49,579 nt of DNA, taken from assembly GCA_021734255.1 (NCBI GenBank), contig JAIPJM010000018.1, forward strand, positions 1 to 49,579, given 5' to 3'. This DNA comes from Fidelibacterota bacterium (GTDB lineage Bacteria > Fidelibacterota > UBA8477 > JABMPR01). Below are positions 37,455 through 46,241 of the stretch, piece by piece; position 1 is the stretch's first letter, and every line of letters starts with the position of its first letter. A model generated the notes under the pieces. That model ran no database searches and was not told the DNA's origin. It saw nothing but the letters and a program-made list of their open reading frames with translations. A program made the position numbers and the translations under genes.

Positions 37455-38801
37455 CTAGCCCTCCTTTTCCATGGTTACAATACCCTTTTGGATGATATCG
37501 CCAAATTCGATCTTGGAGGGACAGATATAGCTGCATAGTGCCACATCTTCTGGTGATACCTCATATATACCTAACTGCTCCATGAGTTCAATATCCTCAA
37601 CCAGTATTGCTTTGCAGAGATGAACAGGCAGGACATCCATGGGCAATACCTTTTCATATTCCCCTGAAGAAACAAAGGCCCTCTCTTCACCATTCATATC
37701 AGTGGTAGGAGCGAATTGCTTCCCAGGTATCAGCTTGGAAAGGAACACGCGCCAAAAGGTGTTGGCATTGAAGCCAGGTGATACCCAGGCCATGAACCGG
37801 CGACCCTCGACTTCAGGGATCACAGTGATCATATCATCATAGAATCCGACATAAAGGTCAGCGGCTGTTTTGGTGCCAGTCAGTACATGTCCTGATATCA
37901 CACGTTTCTCCTTGACAGGAATGGTCTGTGAAACCAGATCGCTGACCAATGCGCCCTCAGTACCGACGACATAGTGGTGATCCTCTAGTCCGGAGCCGGT
38001 GAGTGCATAGGTCTTTGCACCGGGATACTCTCCCTTGGACAGGAAGCTACCGATCTGGGCAACGTGTCTGGGCGAAATGTACCAGACCACATCACCAGAA
38101 ACGATACGATCAACATGATGGATCTGTATACCTACATTTCCAGCCGGATGGGGACCATCAAATCGATGTTTCTCTACACCCTGAATACCCATGAAAAAGG
38201 ATTCTGTCTTTGCAGAGAGTGAGAGATTGATACTACCATCCGTCAATTTGGACAGGAGATCGACTCCCAGTTGAAAATCTTGCTCTCTACCCTCAAGCAG
38301 AAAATCTGTCTCTGCCTGCAGTGGTGCAGAATCTACGGCTGAAATGAAAATTGATTTTGGGTTCGCGTCTGGATTGGCCATCCGGTCAAATGGTCGTTGC
38401 CGCAGAGCTGGCCATAATCCGCTGGTAAGCAGTAATTTTTTCGCATCCTCGTGACTCAGGGTCGAAACCTGGGTACTGCTGTAATTTTCGAATTTTTCTG
38501 CAGAATCAGCAGTGGTATCCACCACGACTCGCAGGATCGCGCGCCGTTCTCCTCGATCGATTCCTCGCACCGTACCAGCGGCAGGTGAGCGAAAGACGAT
38601 CTCAGGTCTCTGCTTATCTACGAAGAGCACAGAACCGCGTTGAACAGTGTCACCCGCTGTGACCTCTACCCTGGGCCGTAAGCCACGGAAGTCCTTCGGT
38701 TGAACCGCTATAGCAGTTGTCTTCAGGGCTTTTTCACGACGGCGTTCAGCTCTGCCCTGAAGCGCAATATCGTAGCCCTTTTTAAGATTAAACACTCCCA
38801 T
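37455..38801 (-). CDS. nqrA: Na+-translocating NADH:quinone reductase subunit A
   Basis: 448 aa, a cytoplasmic subunit with an Rnf C/NqrA-like barrel-sandwich region. NLKKGYDIALQG is the usual opening, and YICPSKIEFGDIIQKG closes the protein. ATG 38801 (GGAG about 11 nt upstream) gives the length usual for the family. GTG 38828 has the stronger ribosome binding site (GGGGGGAG) and would add nine residues. It is the first gene of the operon, behind the promoter at 38896-38924. Confidence 0.94.
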   Translation of the reverse strand: MGVFNLKKGYDIALQGRAERRREKALKTTAIAVQPKDFRGLRPRVEVTAGDTVQRGSVLFVDKQRPEIVFRSPAAGTVRGIDRGERRAILRVVVDTTADSAEKFENYSSTQVSTLSHEDAKKLLLTSGLWPALRQRPFDRMANPDANPKSIFISAVDSAPLQAETDFLLEGREQDFQLGVDLLSKLTDGSINLSLSAKTESFFMGIQGVEKHRFDGPHPAGNVGIQIHHVDRIVSGDVVWYISPRHVAQIGSFLSKGEYPGAKTYALTGSGLEDHHYVVGTEGALVSDLVSQTIPVKEKRVISGHVLTGTKTAADLYVGFYDDMITVIPEVEGRRFMAWVSPGFNANTFWRVFLSKLIPGKQFAPTTDMNGEERAFVSSGEYEKVLPMDVLPVHLCKAILVEDIELMEQLGIYEVSPEDVALCSYICPSKIEFGDIIQKGIVTMEKEG

Positions 38802-38895
38802 TAGAATGTGTCTCCGGTTTGGTTTCACGTCTGCTCCCCCCAGGGCTGCTATCGCATAATTCAGACCTGGAAAAGGTGTCCATTTTTTCTTGGCC

Positions 38896-38955
38896 TATGT
38901 ACATAAACACAGAGTACTTGTCAAGATGTACATGACCTCAAAATTTTGTACAAAA
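38896..38955 (-). promoter_or_regulatory. nqr promoter with GTAC-centred palindromes
   Basis: On the minus strand TTGACA (38924-38919) is followed after 17 nt by TACATA (38901-38896). ATGTACAT (38897-38904) overlaps the -10. AGTACT (38913-38918) and a second ATGTACAT (38926-38933) flank the -35. TTTTGTACAAAA (38944-38955) lies further upstream. This is a typical layout for a repressor operator. The remainder of 38802-39180 between nqrA and ffh contains no gene. Confidence 0.5.
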
Positions 38956-39180
38956 TACATGCCATGGGAATTGAATCATTTCCAAAATAGCTGCCAAAGG
39001 TCAGTTTATTGACTCGGCTAAAACCAGCAGATTCCTGCACTAAATTTAAATCTTCCTCATATTTTAAATACCGTTTCCATCTTGCCCACCCCTGGTTGCT
39101 CGTCTATCTTCCGCCGCTTCTTTGCTATATATAGTATATAGTGATCGAGCAGTAGATGATGATCAGAGGAACTTGGAGGA

Positions 39181-40503
39181 ATGCTAGAGCAACTCTCACA
39201 AAATCTGGAAAATGTATTTAAGAAAATACGCGGCCATGGTAAGCTGTCGGAAGCGAATATTGCCGACGCCATGCGTGAGGTTCGGCGTGCCCTCCTTGAA
39301 GCTGATGTCAATTACAAAGTTGTGCGTACATTCATTGAGTCCGTTAAGGAAAAGGCTCTGGGTGCTGAAGTACTCAGATCCATTACACCTGGTCAACAGA
39401 TCGTCAAGATCATTCACGAAGAGCTTATTCAATTACTGGGTGGTCAGACAGTCGGTCTGGAACTCTCAGGGAATCCTGCCATCATCCTCTTGGTAGGGTT
39501 GCAAGGCTCAGGAAAGACAACAAGTTCTGCTAAATTAGCGCAAAATCTACGGAAAGAAGGCCGCCAGCCATTGATGGTGGCCTGCGATGTCTATCGTCCC
39601 GCAGCTATTACCCAGTTGCAGGTCCTCGGGAAACAACTGGATATACCGGTTTATGCTGAGGAGGGAGAAAAGGATGTTGTGAAGATCGCCGAACAGGCCA
39701 TCAAAGAATCCGTGCGTTATGCTGCAAATGTTGTCATCGTTGATACAGCAGGTAGACTGCATGTCGATGCTGACATGATGGATGAGATATCTCGACTGCA
39801 AAAGGCTTTGAAGCCAGCAGAAACACTCTTTGTCGCAGATGCGATGACGGGTCAGGATGCGGTGAATGCAGCCAAGACCTTTTCGGAAACTCTGGATCTT
39901 ACAGGAGTCATGCTGACCAAACTTGATGGTGACGCTCGCGGTGGAGCAGCTCTGTCTGTGCGGGAAGTAACGGGACGACCGATTAAATTTATTGGCGTCG
40001 GCGAACATCTGGACAAACTCGAAACATTCCATCCAGACCGCATGGCCAGTCGAATTTTGGGCATGGGTGACATCGTGTCGCTGGTGGAAAAAGCACAAGA
40101 AGATATCGACATTGAGGATGCTGAAAACCTGGAAGAGAAGATGCGTAAAAACACCTTCGATCTGGAAGATTTCAAGCAACAGCTAAAACAGCTGAAATCA
40201 ATGGGTTCAATGCGTGAATTGATGTCAATGATTCCCGGTGCAAAGGGAATAAAAGATGTTGATATAGATGAAAAAAGGTTGACTAGGATTGAAGCAATTA
40301 TTAACTCTATGACCCTTGTTGAAAGGCGGAAGCCTCAGGTTTTGAACGGTTCTCGCAGAAAAAGAATCGCCTTGGGGTCTGGAACAAAAGTTCAAGATGT
40401 GAACCAGTTAATAAAACAATTCCAGTCAATGCGGAAAATGATGAAGAAATTTGGCAAAATGAATAAGAGGCAGTTAATGAAAAACCTGCCGATGGGATTT
40501 TAA
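39181..40503 (+). CDS. ffh: Signal recognition particle protein Ffh
   Basis: 440 aa. N domain, then a GTPase G domain (LVGLQGSGKTTSSAKLA, DVYRPAAITQL, DTAGRL, TKLDGDARGGAAL) and a Met-rich M domain near the C-terminus (QSMRKMMKKFGKMNKRQLM). It binds 4.5S RNA and signal sequences for co-translational membrane targeting. ATG 39181 is preceded by TTGGAGGA. The M domain carries SRRKRIALGSG, the RNA-binding motif. It leads the ffh-rpsP-khpA-rimM-trmD-rplS run. Confidence 0.97.
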   Translation: MLEQLSQNLENVFKKIRGHGKLSEANIADAMREVRRALLEADVNYKVVRTFIESVKEKALGAEVLRSITPGQQIVKIIHEELIQLLGGQTVGLELSGNPAIILLVGLQGSGKTTSSAKLAQNLRKEGRQPLMVACDVYRPAAITQLQVLGKQLDIPVYAEEGEKDVVKIAEQAIKESVRYAANVVIVDTAGRLHVDADMMDEISRLQKALKPAETLFVADAMTGQDAVNAAKTFSETLDLTGVMLTKLDGDARGGAALSVREVTGRPIKFIGVGEHLDKLETFHPDRMASRILGMGDIVSLVEKAQEDIDIEDAENLEEKMRKNTFDLEDFKQQLKQLKSMGSMRELMSMIPGAKGIKDVDIDEKRLTRIEAIINSMTLVERRKPQVLNGSRRKRIALGSGTKVQDVNQLIKQFQSMRKMMKKFGKMNKRQLMKNLPMGF

Positions 40504-40515
40504 GGAGGACACCTT

Positions 40516-41139
40516 TTGGCTGTCAAAATCAGACTGAAACGGTTGGGAAAAAAGAAACAACCTTTCTATCGAATTGTAGTAGCAGATTCCAGAGCTCCCC
40601 GTGATGGACGTTCTATTGAGAAATTGGGATATTACAACCCAATTAGAGAACCTGCTGAACTTGTAATTAACGAAGAGCGATTGTTCCATTGGATGAATGA
40701 TGGCGCAACTCCTAGCGATACAGTATTTAGCTTGTTAAGAAGCCGCGGCTTGACCCTGAAGTTTGAGTTGGTCTCCCGAGGTGCTGACGAAGCGACCATT
40801 AGCAAAGAAATGCAGAAATGGGAACTGGCCCAGGACGAGAGGCAGAAACGAACAGCAGAAGCAGCAACAGCCAAGAAGGCAAATGCCGAAGCTGAGAAGG
40901 AAGCCGCTGAAACAGTAGACGAGACCCCTGTGGAAGCAGTACCCGCTGAGGAAGCAGTTGAAGAAGCTGCCCCAGCCGAGGAAACCGCTGAAGAGGCTGC
41001 TCCTGAAGAAGAAACTCCTGCTGAGAAAGTAGCTGAAGAAGCTGCTCCTGAAGAAGAAGTACCTGCTAAGGAAGAAGCCGAGGCACCAGCCGAGGAAACT
41101 CCTGAAACTGCAGAAGAGACGGAGAAAAAAGATTCTTAA
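40516..41139 (+). CDS. rpsP: Ribosomal protein bS16 with long acidic tail
   Basis: 207 aa against the usual 80-90. Residues 1 to about 85 are a normal bS16 ([39 protein letters not shown]). The rest is a helical then Glu/Ala/Pro-rich tail with repeated blocks such as EEAAPEEE. The start is TTG 40516, placed 7 nt after AAGGAGG, and gives the exact bS16 N-terminus. The tail is probably disordered. Confidence 0.94.
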   Translation: MAVKIRLKRLGKKKQPFYRIVVADSRAPRDGRSIEKLGYYNPIREPAELVINEERLFHWMNDGATPSDTVFSLLRSRGLTLKFELVSRGADEATISKEMQKWELAQDERQKRTAEAATAKKANAEAEKEAAETVDETPVEAVPAEEAVEEAAPAEETAEEAAPEEETPAEKVAEEAAPEEEVPAKEEAEAPAEETPETAEETEKKDS

Positions 41140-41200
41140 GAAGCTCAAAATGATCTTAACCGGCGACCAGGACAATTCATTAACCCACGGAGGTATGGCG

Positions 41201-41434
41201 ATGAAAGAGTTTGTAGAGTTCGTAGCAAAAAGTCTCGTAGACCATCCTGACCAAGTTGAAGTCAATCAGGTTGACAGTGAACGGGTAACGATTTTTGAAT
41301 TGAGGGTCGCCAAAGAAGATATTGGTAAAGTGATCGGCCGTCAGGGCCGAACAGCCAAAGCATTTAGAACCTTATTGGCTGCTATTTCAGCAAAGGCAGG
41401 TACCAACCGGGCCATGCTGGAGATCATCGAATAG
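41201..41434 (+). CDS. khpA: KH-domain RNA-binding protein KhpA
   Basis: 77 aa single KH domain with the GxxG loop in [15 protein letters not shown]. This is the small KH protein found between rpsP and rimM in many bacteria; it binds RNA, often with KhpB. ATG 41201 is 8 nt after CGGAGGT. The ATG at 41195 is too close, and the longer frame from 41150 is not conserved-looking. Confidence 0.9.
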   Translation: MKEFVEFVAKSLVDHPDQVEVNQVDSERVTIFELRVAKEDIGKVIGRQGRTAKAFRTLLAAISAKAGTNRAMLEIIE

Positions 41435-41442
41435 GGCATAAA

Positions 41443-41955
41443 GTGAGCAAAAACGAGGTCAACAGGATCGCCATTGGTGTGGTTCGAAAACCTCATGGAG
41501 TAAAAGGGGGACTCAAGGTCACCCTCTTTAATATTGACCTTGAATTGCTCCAACAGATGGAGCAGCTTTTTGTAAAGACGGGTAAAAACTGGAAGCAGAT
41601 CAAGTTGAAGAACGTCCAGGGGCATGATGATTATGCTATCCTGCATTTTGATGAGATCACCGATCGGACCGAAGCAGATATGTACAGAGAACAACAACTC
41701 TACGCAGATCGGGATGAGGTACCTGCTCCTGATGAGGATGAATTCTTCTTTGAAGATTTGATCGATTGTGAAGTGATGGACGAACACCACAACGCAAAAG
41801 GGATCGTCACTGATGTCCTCACCCCAGCAGCACACGAGGTACTTGTCGTGAGCCGGGACCATGATGAACTGATGATACCCTTGGTAGAGGATTGGATCGT
41901 CTCCATTGATGTGCTAGAGAAAAAGATCATCGTTCGATCGGCCGAGGAAGTCTAA
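41443..41955 (+). CDS. rimM: Ribosome maturation factor RimM
   Basis: 170 aa. N-terminal RimM domain (IGVVRKPHGVKGGLKV) and C-terminal PRC-barrel (FFEDLIDCEVMDEHHNAKG; PLVEDWIVSIDVLEKKI). It assists 30S head assembly around bS16/uS19. The start is GTG 41443 with AGGG upstream. The stop overlaps trmD by 1 nt. Confidence 0.93.
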   Translation: MSKNEVNRIAIGVVRKPHGVKGGLKVTLFNIDLELLQQMEQLFVKTGKNWKQIKLKNVQGHDDYAILHFDEITDRTEADMYREQQLYADRDEVPAPDEDEFFFEDLIDCEVMDEHHNAKGIVTDVLTPAAHEVLVVSRDHDELMIPLVEDWIVSIDVLEKKIIVRSAEEV

Positions 41956-42674
41956 TGATTATTGATGTGATCACAACATTTCCCAATACCGTACGAGCCT
42001 TCAAGGAAATGGGAATCGTTGGTCGGGCATTTGAAAGTGGTATCGCAGAGCTCAAATGCTGGGATATTCGTGATTATGCTGATGATACTTACAAGCATAT
42101 CGATGATGTTCCTTTTGGCGGTGGTGCCGGCATGATCATCAAGCCGGATCCTCTATTCAGAGCCTTTGAGGATGTAGCAACACTCAGAAAGCAGAGTGGA
42201 CATCGCATCTTTCTAACACCTCAGGGGAAACCACTCCAGCAGGCAGATGCAGAACGTCTCTCGCAGGTGGAGCATGTCGTCCTGCTCTGTGGTCGATACA
42301 AAGGTATCGATCAACGGGTTCGGGATGAATTGATCGATGAAGAGATCAGCCTGGGGGATTTTGTCCTCTCAGGAGGTGAGATCGCCGCATTTGCGATCAT
42401 CGATGCCATGGTCCGTTTACTTCCTGGTGCTGTCAGCGATGAAGAATCTACACGATCGGACACTTTTCCTGTTGGATTATTGGACGCGCCGTATTATACC
42501 CGCCCCTCGGAGTACCGGGGATTAAAGGTACCCGATGTGTTGCTTTCTGGGCACCACGCAGAGATTGAAAAATGGAGAAAGAAACAGCGTCTGGATAAAA
42601 CCAGAGAGAAGCGTCCGGATCTGTTTGATAGATATATGAGAGGACTGGAGGATAGTCATGAACAAAGTAAATAA
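41955..42674 (+). CDS. trmD: tRNA (guanine37-N1)-methyltransferase
   Basis: 239 aa SPOUT methyltransferase forming m1G37. Trefoil-knot motifs are [32 protein letters not shown] and [12 protein letters not shown]. The C-terminal domain holds [11 protein letters not shown] and [14 protein letters not shown]. The start at 41955 shares a base with the rimM stop (TAATG). Confidence 0.96.
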   Translation: MIIDVITTFPNTVRAFKEMGIVGRAFESGIAELKCWDIRDYADDTYKHIDDVPFGGGAGMIIKPDPLFRAFEDVATLRKQSGHRIFLTPQGKPLQQADAERLSQVEHVVLLCGRYKGIDQRVRDELIDEEISLGDFVLSGGEIAAFAIIDAMVRLLPGAVSDEESTRSDTFPVGLLDAPYYTRPSEYRGLKVPDVLLSGHHAEIEKWRKKQRLDKTREKRPDLFDRYMRGLEDSHEQSK

Positions 42675-43005
42675 CCTGGTAGCAGAACAGCTGAAGACTG
42701 ATTTGCCTGATTTCAAACCAGGTGATACTGTCTCAGTTGACGTAAAAGTGGTTGAAGGCCAGAAGGAAAGAATTCAGGTTTTCGAGGGAAACGTCATTGC
42801 ACGGCAGGGAAAAGGTATTAATGCTACCTTCACCGTAAGAAAGATTTCGAACGGTGTTGGTGTCGAAAGGATCTTCCCCCTGCATTCCCCAACTGTAGAT
42901 GGCATCAAAGTGCTGCGCCGAGGTAAAGTCCGCCGCGCAAAACTCTATTATCTGCGTAAGCTCCGTGGAAGAAAATCCAGGATCAAGGAAAAGGGCGTCG
43001 TCTAA
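42658..43005 (+). CDS. rplS: Ribosomal protein bL19
   Basis: 115 aa. Typical motifs are [36 protein letters not shown] and [21 protein letters not shown] 42658 lies 17 nt inside the end of trmD and follows GGAGG. The run ends at the terminator 43031-43059. Confidence 0.96.
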   Translation: MNKVNNLVAEQLKTDLPDFKPGDTVSVDVKVVEGQKERIQVFEGNVIARQGKGINATFTVRKISNGVGVERIFPLHSPTVDGIKVLRRGKVRRAKLYYLRKLRGRKSRIKEKGVV

Positions 43006-43030
43006 GACATCCCCTGCAGAAATATCTAAT

Positions 43031-43059
43031 AAAAAAGCCGTCCATTGGACGGCTTTTTT
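43031..43059. terminator. Bidirectional terminator between rplS and the response regulator
   Basis: Perfect 13-bp stem AAAAAAGCCGTCC with GGACGGCTTTTTT and loop ATT. T runs on both strands serve the convergent genes. Confidence 0.93.
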
Positions 43060-43081
43060 ATTTATTCAATTTGATTATCAT

Positions 43082-43852
43082 TTAATGCAAGGGATGCAGC
43101 GTCAAGGGGTAGCCGAAGTATTTTTGAAACTTCCGCAGGAAGGTCTCGGTATCAATGAAGCCAACTTCATAGGCCAACTTATCCAGTGAAGTTATTTTTC
43201 CTGAATCAGCCAGTTTTTTCGCATGTTCCAGCTTAACCTGCATAAAAAATTCATAGGGCGTAACACCCTCGAGCTCATTGATCTTGTCTTCCAACTCATC
43301 AACGCTTGTACCCGTTGCGCTGGCGATATCATCGATCTTGATGGAGAATTCAGAGATATGCTCCTCAACGACATCGCTCAACCGATGAAGAAATGTTTCA
43401 TCCGCTTCTGTTAATCCCTTTTGATCGTCCTCTGGCAGTGCATTACCGGCATAGATCTGCCGCATTTTCTGGCGCATCATCACCAGGCCCATAGTGGCGC
43501 TGACAAGTTCATCAGAATCGAAAGGCTTGGTAAAATATAGGTCGACCTGATTATCAAAAGCCCGGACCCTGTCTTTTTTGTCGCTCAACACCGTTAAAAG
43601 GATGACACCCACAGTTTCAAGACCCTCGGTCTGTCTGATCTTCTTGACCATATTGATGCCGGAAAGTCTGGGCATTCGCACATCAGAAATGATGCAATCA
43701 GGTTCAAAGATTCGAGCCAATTCAAACCCGGTTTGACCATCATGAGCAACCCGAATTTCAAAATACATGTCAAATAATTCTCTAAGGTATTTGGTAAGAG
43801 AAACGTCATCTTCTACAATGAGAAGTTTGCCTAGCGGTTTTAATTCTGTCAT
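43082..43852 (-). CDS. Response regulator with AraC-type DNA-binding domain
   Basis: 256 aa. Receiver domain with acidic pocket VEDD and phospho-acceptor Asp57 in CIISDVRMPRLSG, and the conserved Lys in YFTKPFD. After a linker comes an AraC-like double helix-turn-helix (KLADSGKITSLDKLAYEVGF; DTETFLRKFQKYFGYPL). No histidine kinase is adjacent. ATG 43852 is preferred over an in-frame TTG at 43876. Divergent from the TauE gene, so it may control it. Confidence 0.88.
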   Translation of the reverse strand: MTELKPLGKLLIVEDDVSLTKYLRELFDMYFEIRVAHDGQTGFELARIFEPDCIISDVRMPRLSGINMVKKIRQTEGLETVGVILLTVLSDKKDRVRAFDNQVDLYFTKPFDSDELVSATMGLVMMRQKMRQIYAGNALPEDDQKGLTEADETFLHRLSDVVEEHISEFSIKIDDIASATGTSVDELEDKINELEGVTPYEFFMQVKLEHAKKLADSGKITSLDKLAYEVGFIDTETFLRKFQKYFGYPLTLHPLH

Positions 43853-43934
43853 AGCCTGAAAATGTACCCTAATCAATGGTTATATCACTAAATATAACAC
43901 AAAAAATGCCAACTGCGTCACTTTATGAATGTTC

Positions 43935-43951
43935 CGTGAATCTTGTTCACG
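43935..43951. promoter_or_regulatory. Inverted repeat in the divergent regulator/exporter promoter region
   Basis: CGTGAA-TCTTG-TTCACG is a perfect 6-5-6 palindrome midway between the response regulator and the TauE gene. It is a good operator candidate. Confidence 0.4.
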
Positions 43952-44009
43952 TCTGGCCTAATTATGAAAATAGTATGGCATCTCTAGACATCATCTATTA
44001 AGGTGTTCC

Positions 44010-44780
44010 ATGTTGGAAAATTTGTCCTTTTGGAATTATCTCTCCATTCTTGTTATCGGTGCTGGAGCGGGGTTCATCAATATATTGGCAGGTGGTGGAT
44101 CATTTTTAACCCTGCCACTGCTCATTTTTCTGGGACTGCCTCCCAATCTGGCGAATGGGACCAATCGTCTGGCTATTTTGCTTCAAAATATCTTTGCCAT
44201 CGGGAGCTTCAGAAAAAAGCAGATCAAAGCCGGAAAATTTGGAATCAAAGCAGCCCTGTTTGCTGCTCCTGGTGGCGTACTCGGCGCCTGGTTAGCTACA
44301 ATGGTGAGCAATGACCAATTTCGCATCAGCCTGGCCATTGTAATGATCATTATGTCTATTTACACCCTCCTTTCAAAAAACAAGGAGAGAGGGGAGCCCA
44401 TCCTGCCGGATGCTTTTAAATCGTCATGGCTTGGACCCGGCATAGCATATTTTCTCATCGGAATTTATGGGGGTTATGTACAAGCCGGTGTAGGCTTTCT
44501 CATTTTGACAGTCATCCTGTGGCAGAACATTAATCTGGTCCATGGAAATGCAGTGAAATTGACCATCATATTTCTTTTTACCGCCATTTCACTGGCGATC
44601 TTTGCCTGGAATGACCTGGTAGATTGGGGTATGGGTGCTGCTCTCGGGCTCGGGAATATCGTCGGAGCATTCCTGGGGACTCATGTGGCCATTAAGAAAG
44701 GGCACAATTTTATCAAGCGTGTGGTAACCGTTGCAGTCATTGTATTTGCGATTAAACTATTGATTGAGAATGGAACCTGA
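44010..44780 (+). CDS. TauE/SafE-family membrane transporter
   Basis: 256 aa with eight membrane segments. The duplicated TauE motifs are GFINILAGGGSFLTLPLLI near the start and GGYVQAGVGFLILTVIL in the middle. The family exports sulfite, sulfoacetate or other organosulfur anions across the inner membrane. ATG 44010 has AAGGTG. It lies just before selA, with 35 nt between, so a link to sulfur or selenium oxyanion handling is possible but unproven. Confidence 0.87.
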   Translation: MLENLSFWNYLSILVIGAGAGFINILAGGGSFLTLPLLIFLGLPPNLANGTNRLAILLQNIFAIGSFRKKQIKAGKFGIKAALFAAPGGVLGAWLATMVSNDQFRISLAIVMIIMSIYTLLSKNKERGEPILPDAFKSSWLGPGIAYFLIGIYGGYVQAGVGFLILTVILWQNINLVHGNAVKLTIIFLFTAISLAIFAWNDLVDWGMGAALGLGNIVGAFLGTHVAIKKGHNFIKRVVTVAVIVFAIKLLIENGT

Positions 44781-44815
44781 ATTCACCACTGCGGTATACT
44801 TGGATCATAGACACT

Positions 44816-46186
44816 GTGAATAATGCCGGCAAAAAAATACAAGCATATTCTGCACTGCCCAGCGTAGAGACACTGTTGCAGGCGGTCAATCATATTAATA
44901 ATTTACCCCATGCATTGAAAAAGGACGAGATTCAGTCCATACTGGCAGCCTTCCGGAAGAAAATTTCAAAGCAGCAGGCGTTTGCAGCTGGCGATATTGA
45001 GGTAGCGCTCATCAAAAACCTGGATCAAGTCAACCGTTCCTTGAGGAAGGTCATAAACGGCACCGGAGTCGTCATCCATACAAATCTCGGTCGCTCACCC
45101 TATAGCAAAGCCATGTTGGAACAATTGCGGCTACTGCAGGATGGATATGTGAACCTTGAATTGGACCTGAGTACTGGCAAGCGTGGCAGCAGACATGATC
45201 ATCTACGACCCTGGATCAAGGCGACGACGCGGGCAGAAGACGGTATCCTGGTAAATAACAATGCCGCCGCGGTCCTTCTGGCTCTCAATAGCCTGGCCAA
45301 CCGGAAAGAGGTGGTGATCAGCAGGGGTCAACTGGTGGAGATCGGTGGAAGCTTCAGGATCCCAGAGATCCTAAAGAAAGCAGGTTCAAAGCTCGTTGAG
45401 GTTGGAACAACCAACCGAACCCATCCGTCTGATTATGAAGCTGCGATCTCGGAAAGAACAGCGCTGTTACTCTGGGTTCACTCATCAAATTATAAGATCT
45501 CTGGTTTTACCAAGGAAGTGCCCTTAAAGGATCTCGTGGAACTGGGCAGGCAACATAATATCCCTGTCATGGCAGACCTGGGAAGCGGCGCTCTCGTGTC
45601 GATCGACAAGTATGACCTTCAGCGCGAACCGCTTGTAGCGGAGGTCATCGATACGGGTGTCGATATAGTCACATTTTCTGTGGATAAACTCCTGGGAGGA
45701 CCGCAGGGAGGGATCATTGCAGGTAAGCACGATCTGTTGAAGAAAATTGAGAAAAATCATCTTCTCAGAGCGCTAAGACCTGACAAATCACAGATCATTC
45801 TTGTTAAAGAAGGATTGAAGATGTTTTCTGATCTCCAGGAACTTGAGAATGGATCACCCATATACCGAGATTTTGCTACTGATCCCGCTGTACTCTCCAG
45901 CCGTGTGAAAGATCTGATCGGACAGGTTTCAAATGAACAACTTTCCCTGAACCTGATCAAGACCACAGCTGAAGTTGGATCAGGAGCATCCCCCTCTGAA
46001 ACTATGCGATCAGTTGGACTTGAGATCAGTCACCAGAAAAAGAGTGCTACAGCGATCTCTCGTCTGTTACGAACGGGTGATCCTGCCATTCTCGGTAGAA
46101 TTCAGAACGATCGATTCATCCTTGATTTTAAAGCGGTCAGGAAAGAAGAAGATCCATACATAATTGAAGCACTGCGATCGTTATAA
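44816..46186 (+). CDS. selA: L-seryl-tRNA(Sec) selenium transferase
   Basis: 456 aa PLP enzyme that converts Ser-tRNA(Sec) to Sec-tRNA(Sec) with selenophosphate. Motifs are VINGTGVVIHTNLGRSPYS, NNNAAAVLLAL, FRIPEILKKAGSKLVEVGTT and the PLP-lysine segment TFSVDKLLGGPQGG. The start is GTG 44816 with a weak ribosome binding site. selB lies downstream beyond a transporter gene. No selD or selC is in the window. Confidence 0.95.
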   Translation: MNNAGKKIQAYSALPSVETLLQAVNHINNLPHALKKDEIQSILAAFRKKISKQQAFAAGDIEVALIKNLDQVNRSLRKVINGTGVVIHTNLGRSPYSKAMLEQLRLLQDGYVNLELDLSTGKRGSRHDHLRPWIKATTRAEDGILVNNNAAAVLLALNSLANRKEVVISRGQLVEIGGSFRIPEILKKAGSKLVEVGTTNRTHPSDYEAAISERTALLLWVHSSNYKISGFTKEVPLKDLVELGRQHNIPVMADLGSGALVSIDKYDLQREPLVAEVIDTGVDIVTFSVDKLLGGPQGGIIAGKHDLLKKIEKNHLLRALRPDKSQIILVKEGLKMFSDLQELENGSPIYRDFATDPAVLSSRVKDLIGQVSNEQLSLNLIKTTAEVGSGASPSETMRSVGLEISHQKKSATAISRLLRTGDPAILGRIQNDRFILDFKAVRKEEDPYIIEALRSL

Positions 46187-46195
46187 TCCTTGAGG

Positions 46196-46223
46196 TTAAC
46201 AAGAGACGACCGTCTCTTATAAT
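46196..46223 (+). promoter_or_regulatory. Promoter with perfect dyad in the spacer, upstream of the Nramp-like gene
   Basis: TTAACA (46196-46201) and TATAAT (46218-46223) are separated by 16 nt. AAGAGACG-AC-CGTCTCTT (46201-46218) fills the spacer as a perfect inverted repeat. The start codon is only about 19 nt downstream. This gives the transporter and selB their own, probably regulated, promoter inside the sel locus. Confidence 0.6.
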
Positions 46224-46241
46224 GGTATAGGAGTTGTGAGC

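Noticed and set aside
40860-41139. Frameshift or misassembled tail on rpsP
   Set aside because: The frame is clean, with no competing frame, and ends before khpA with normal spacing; treated as a real extension.
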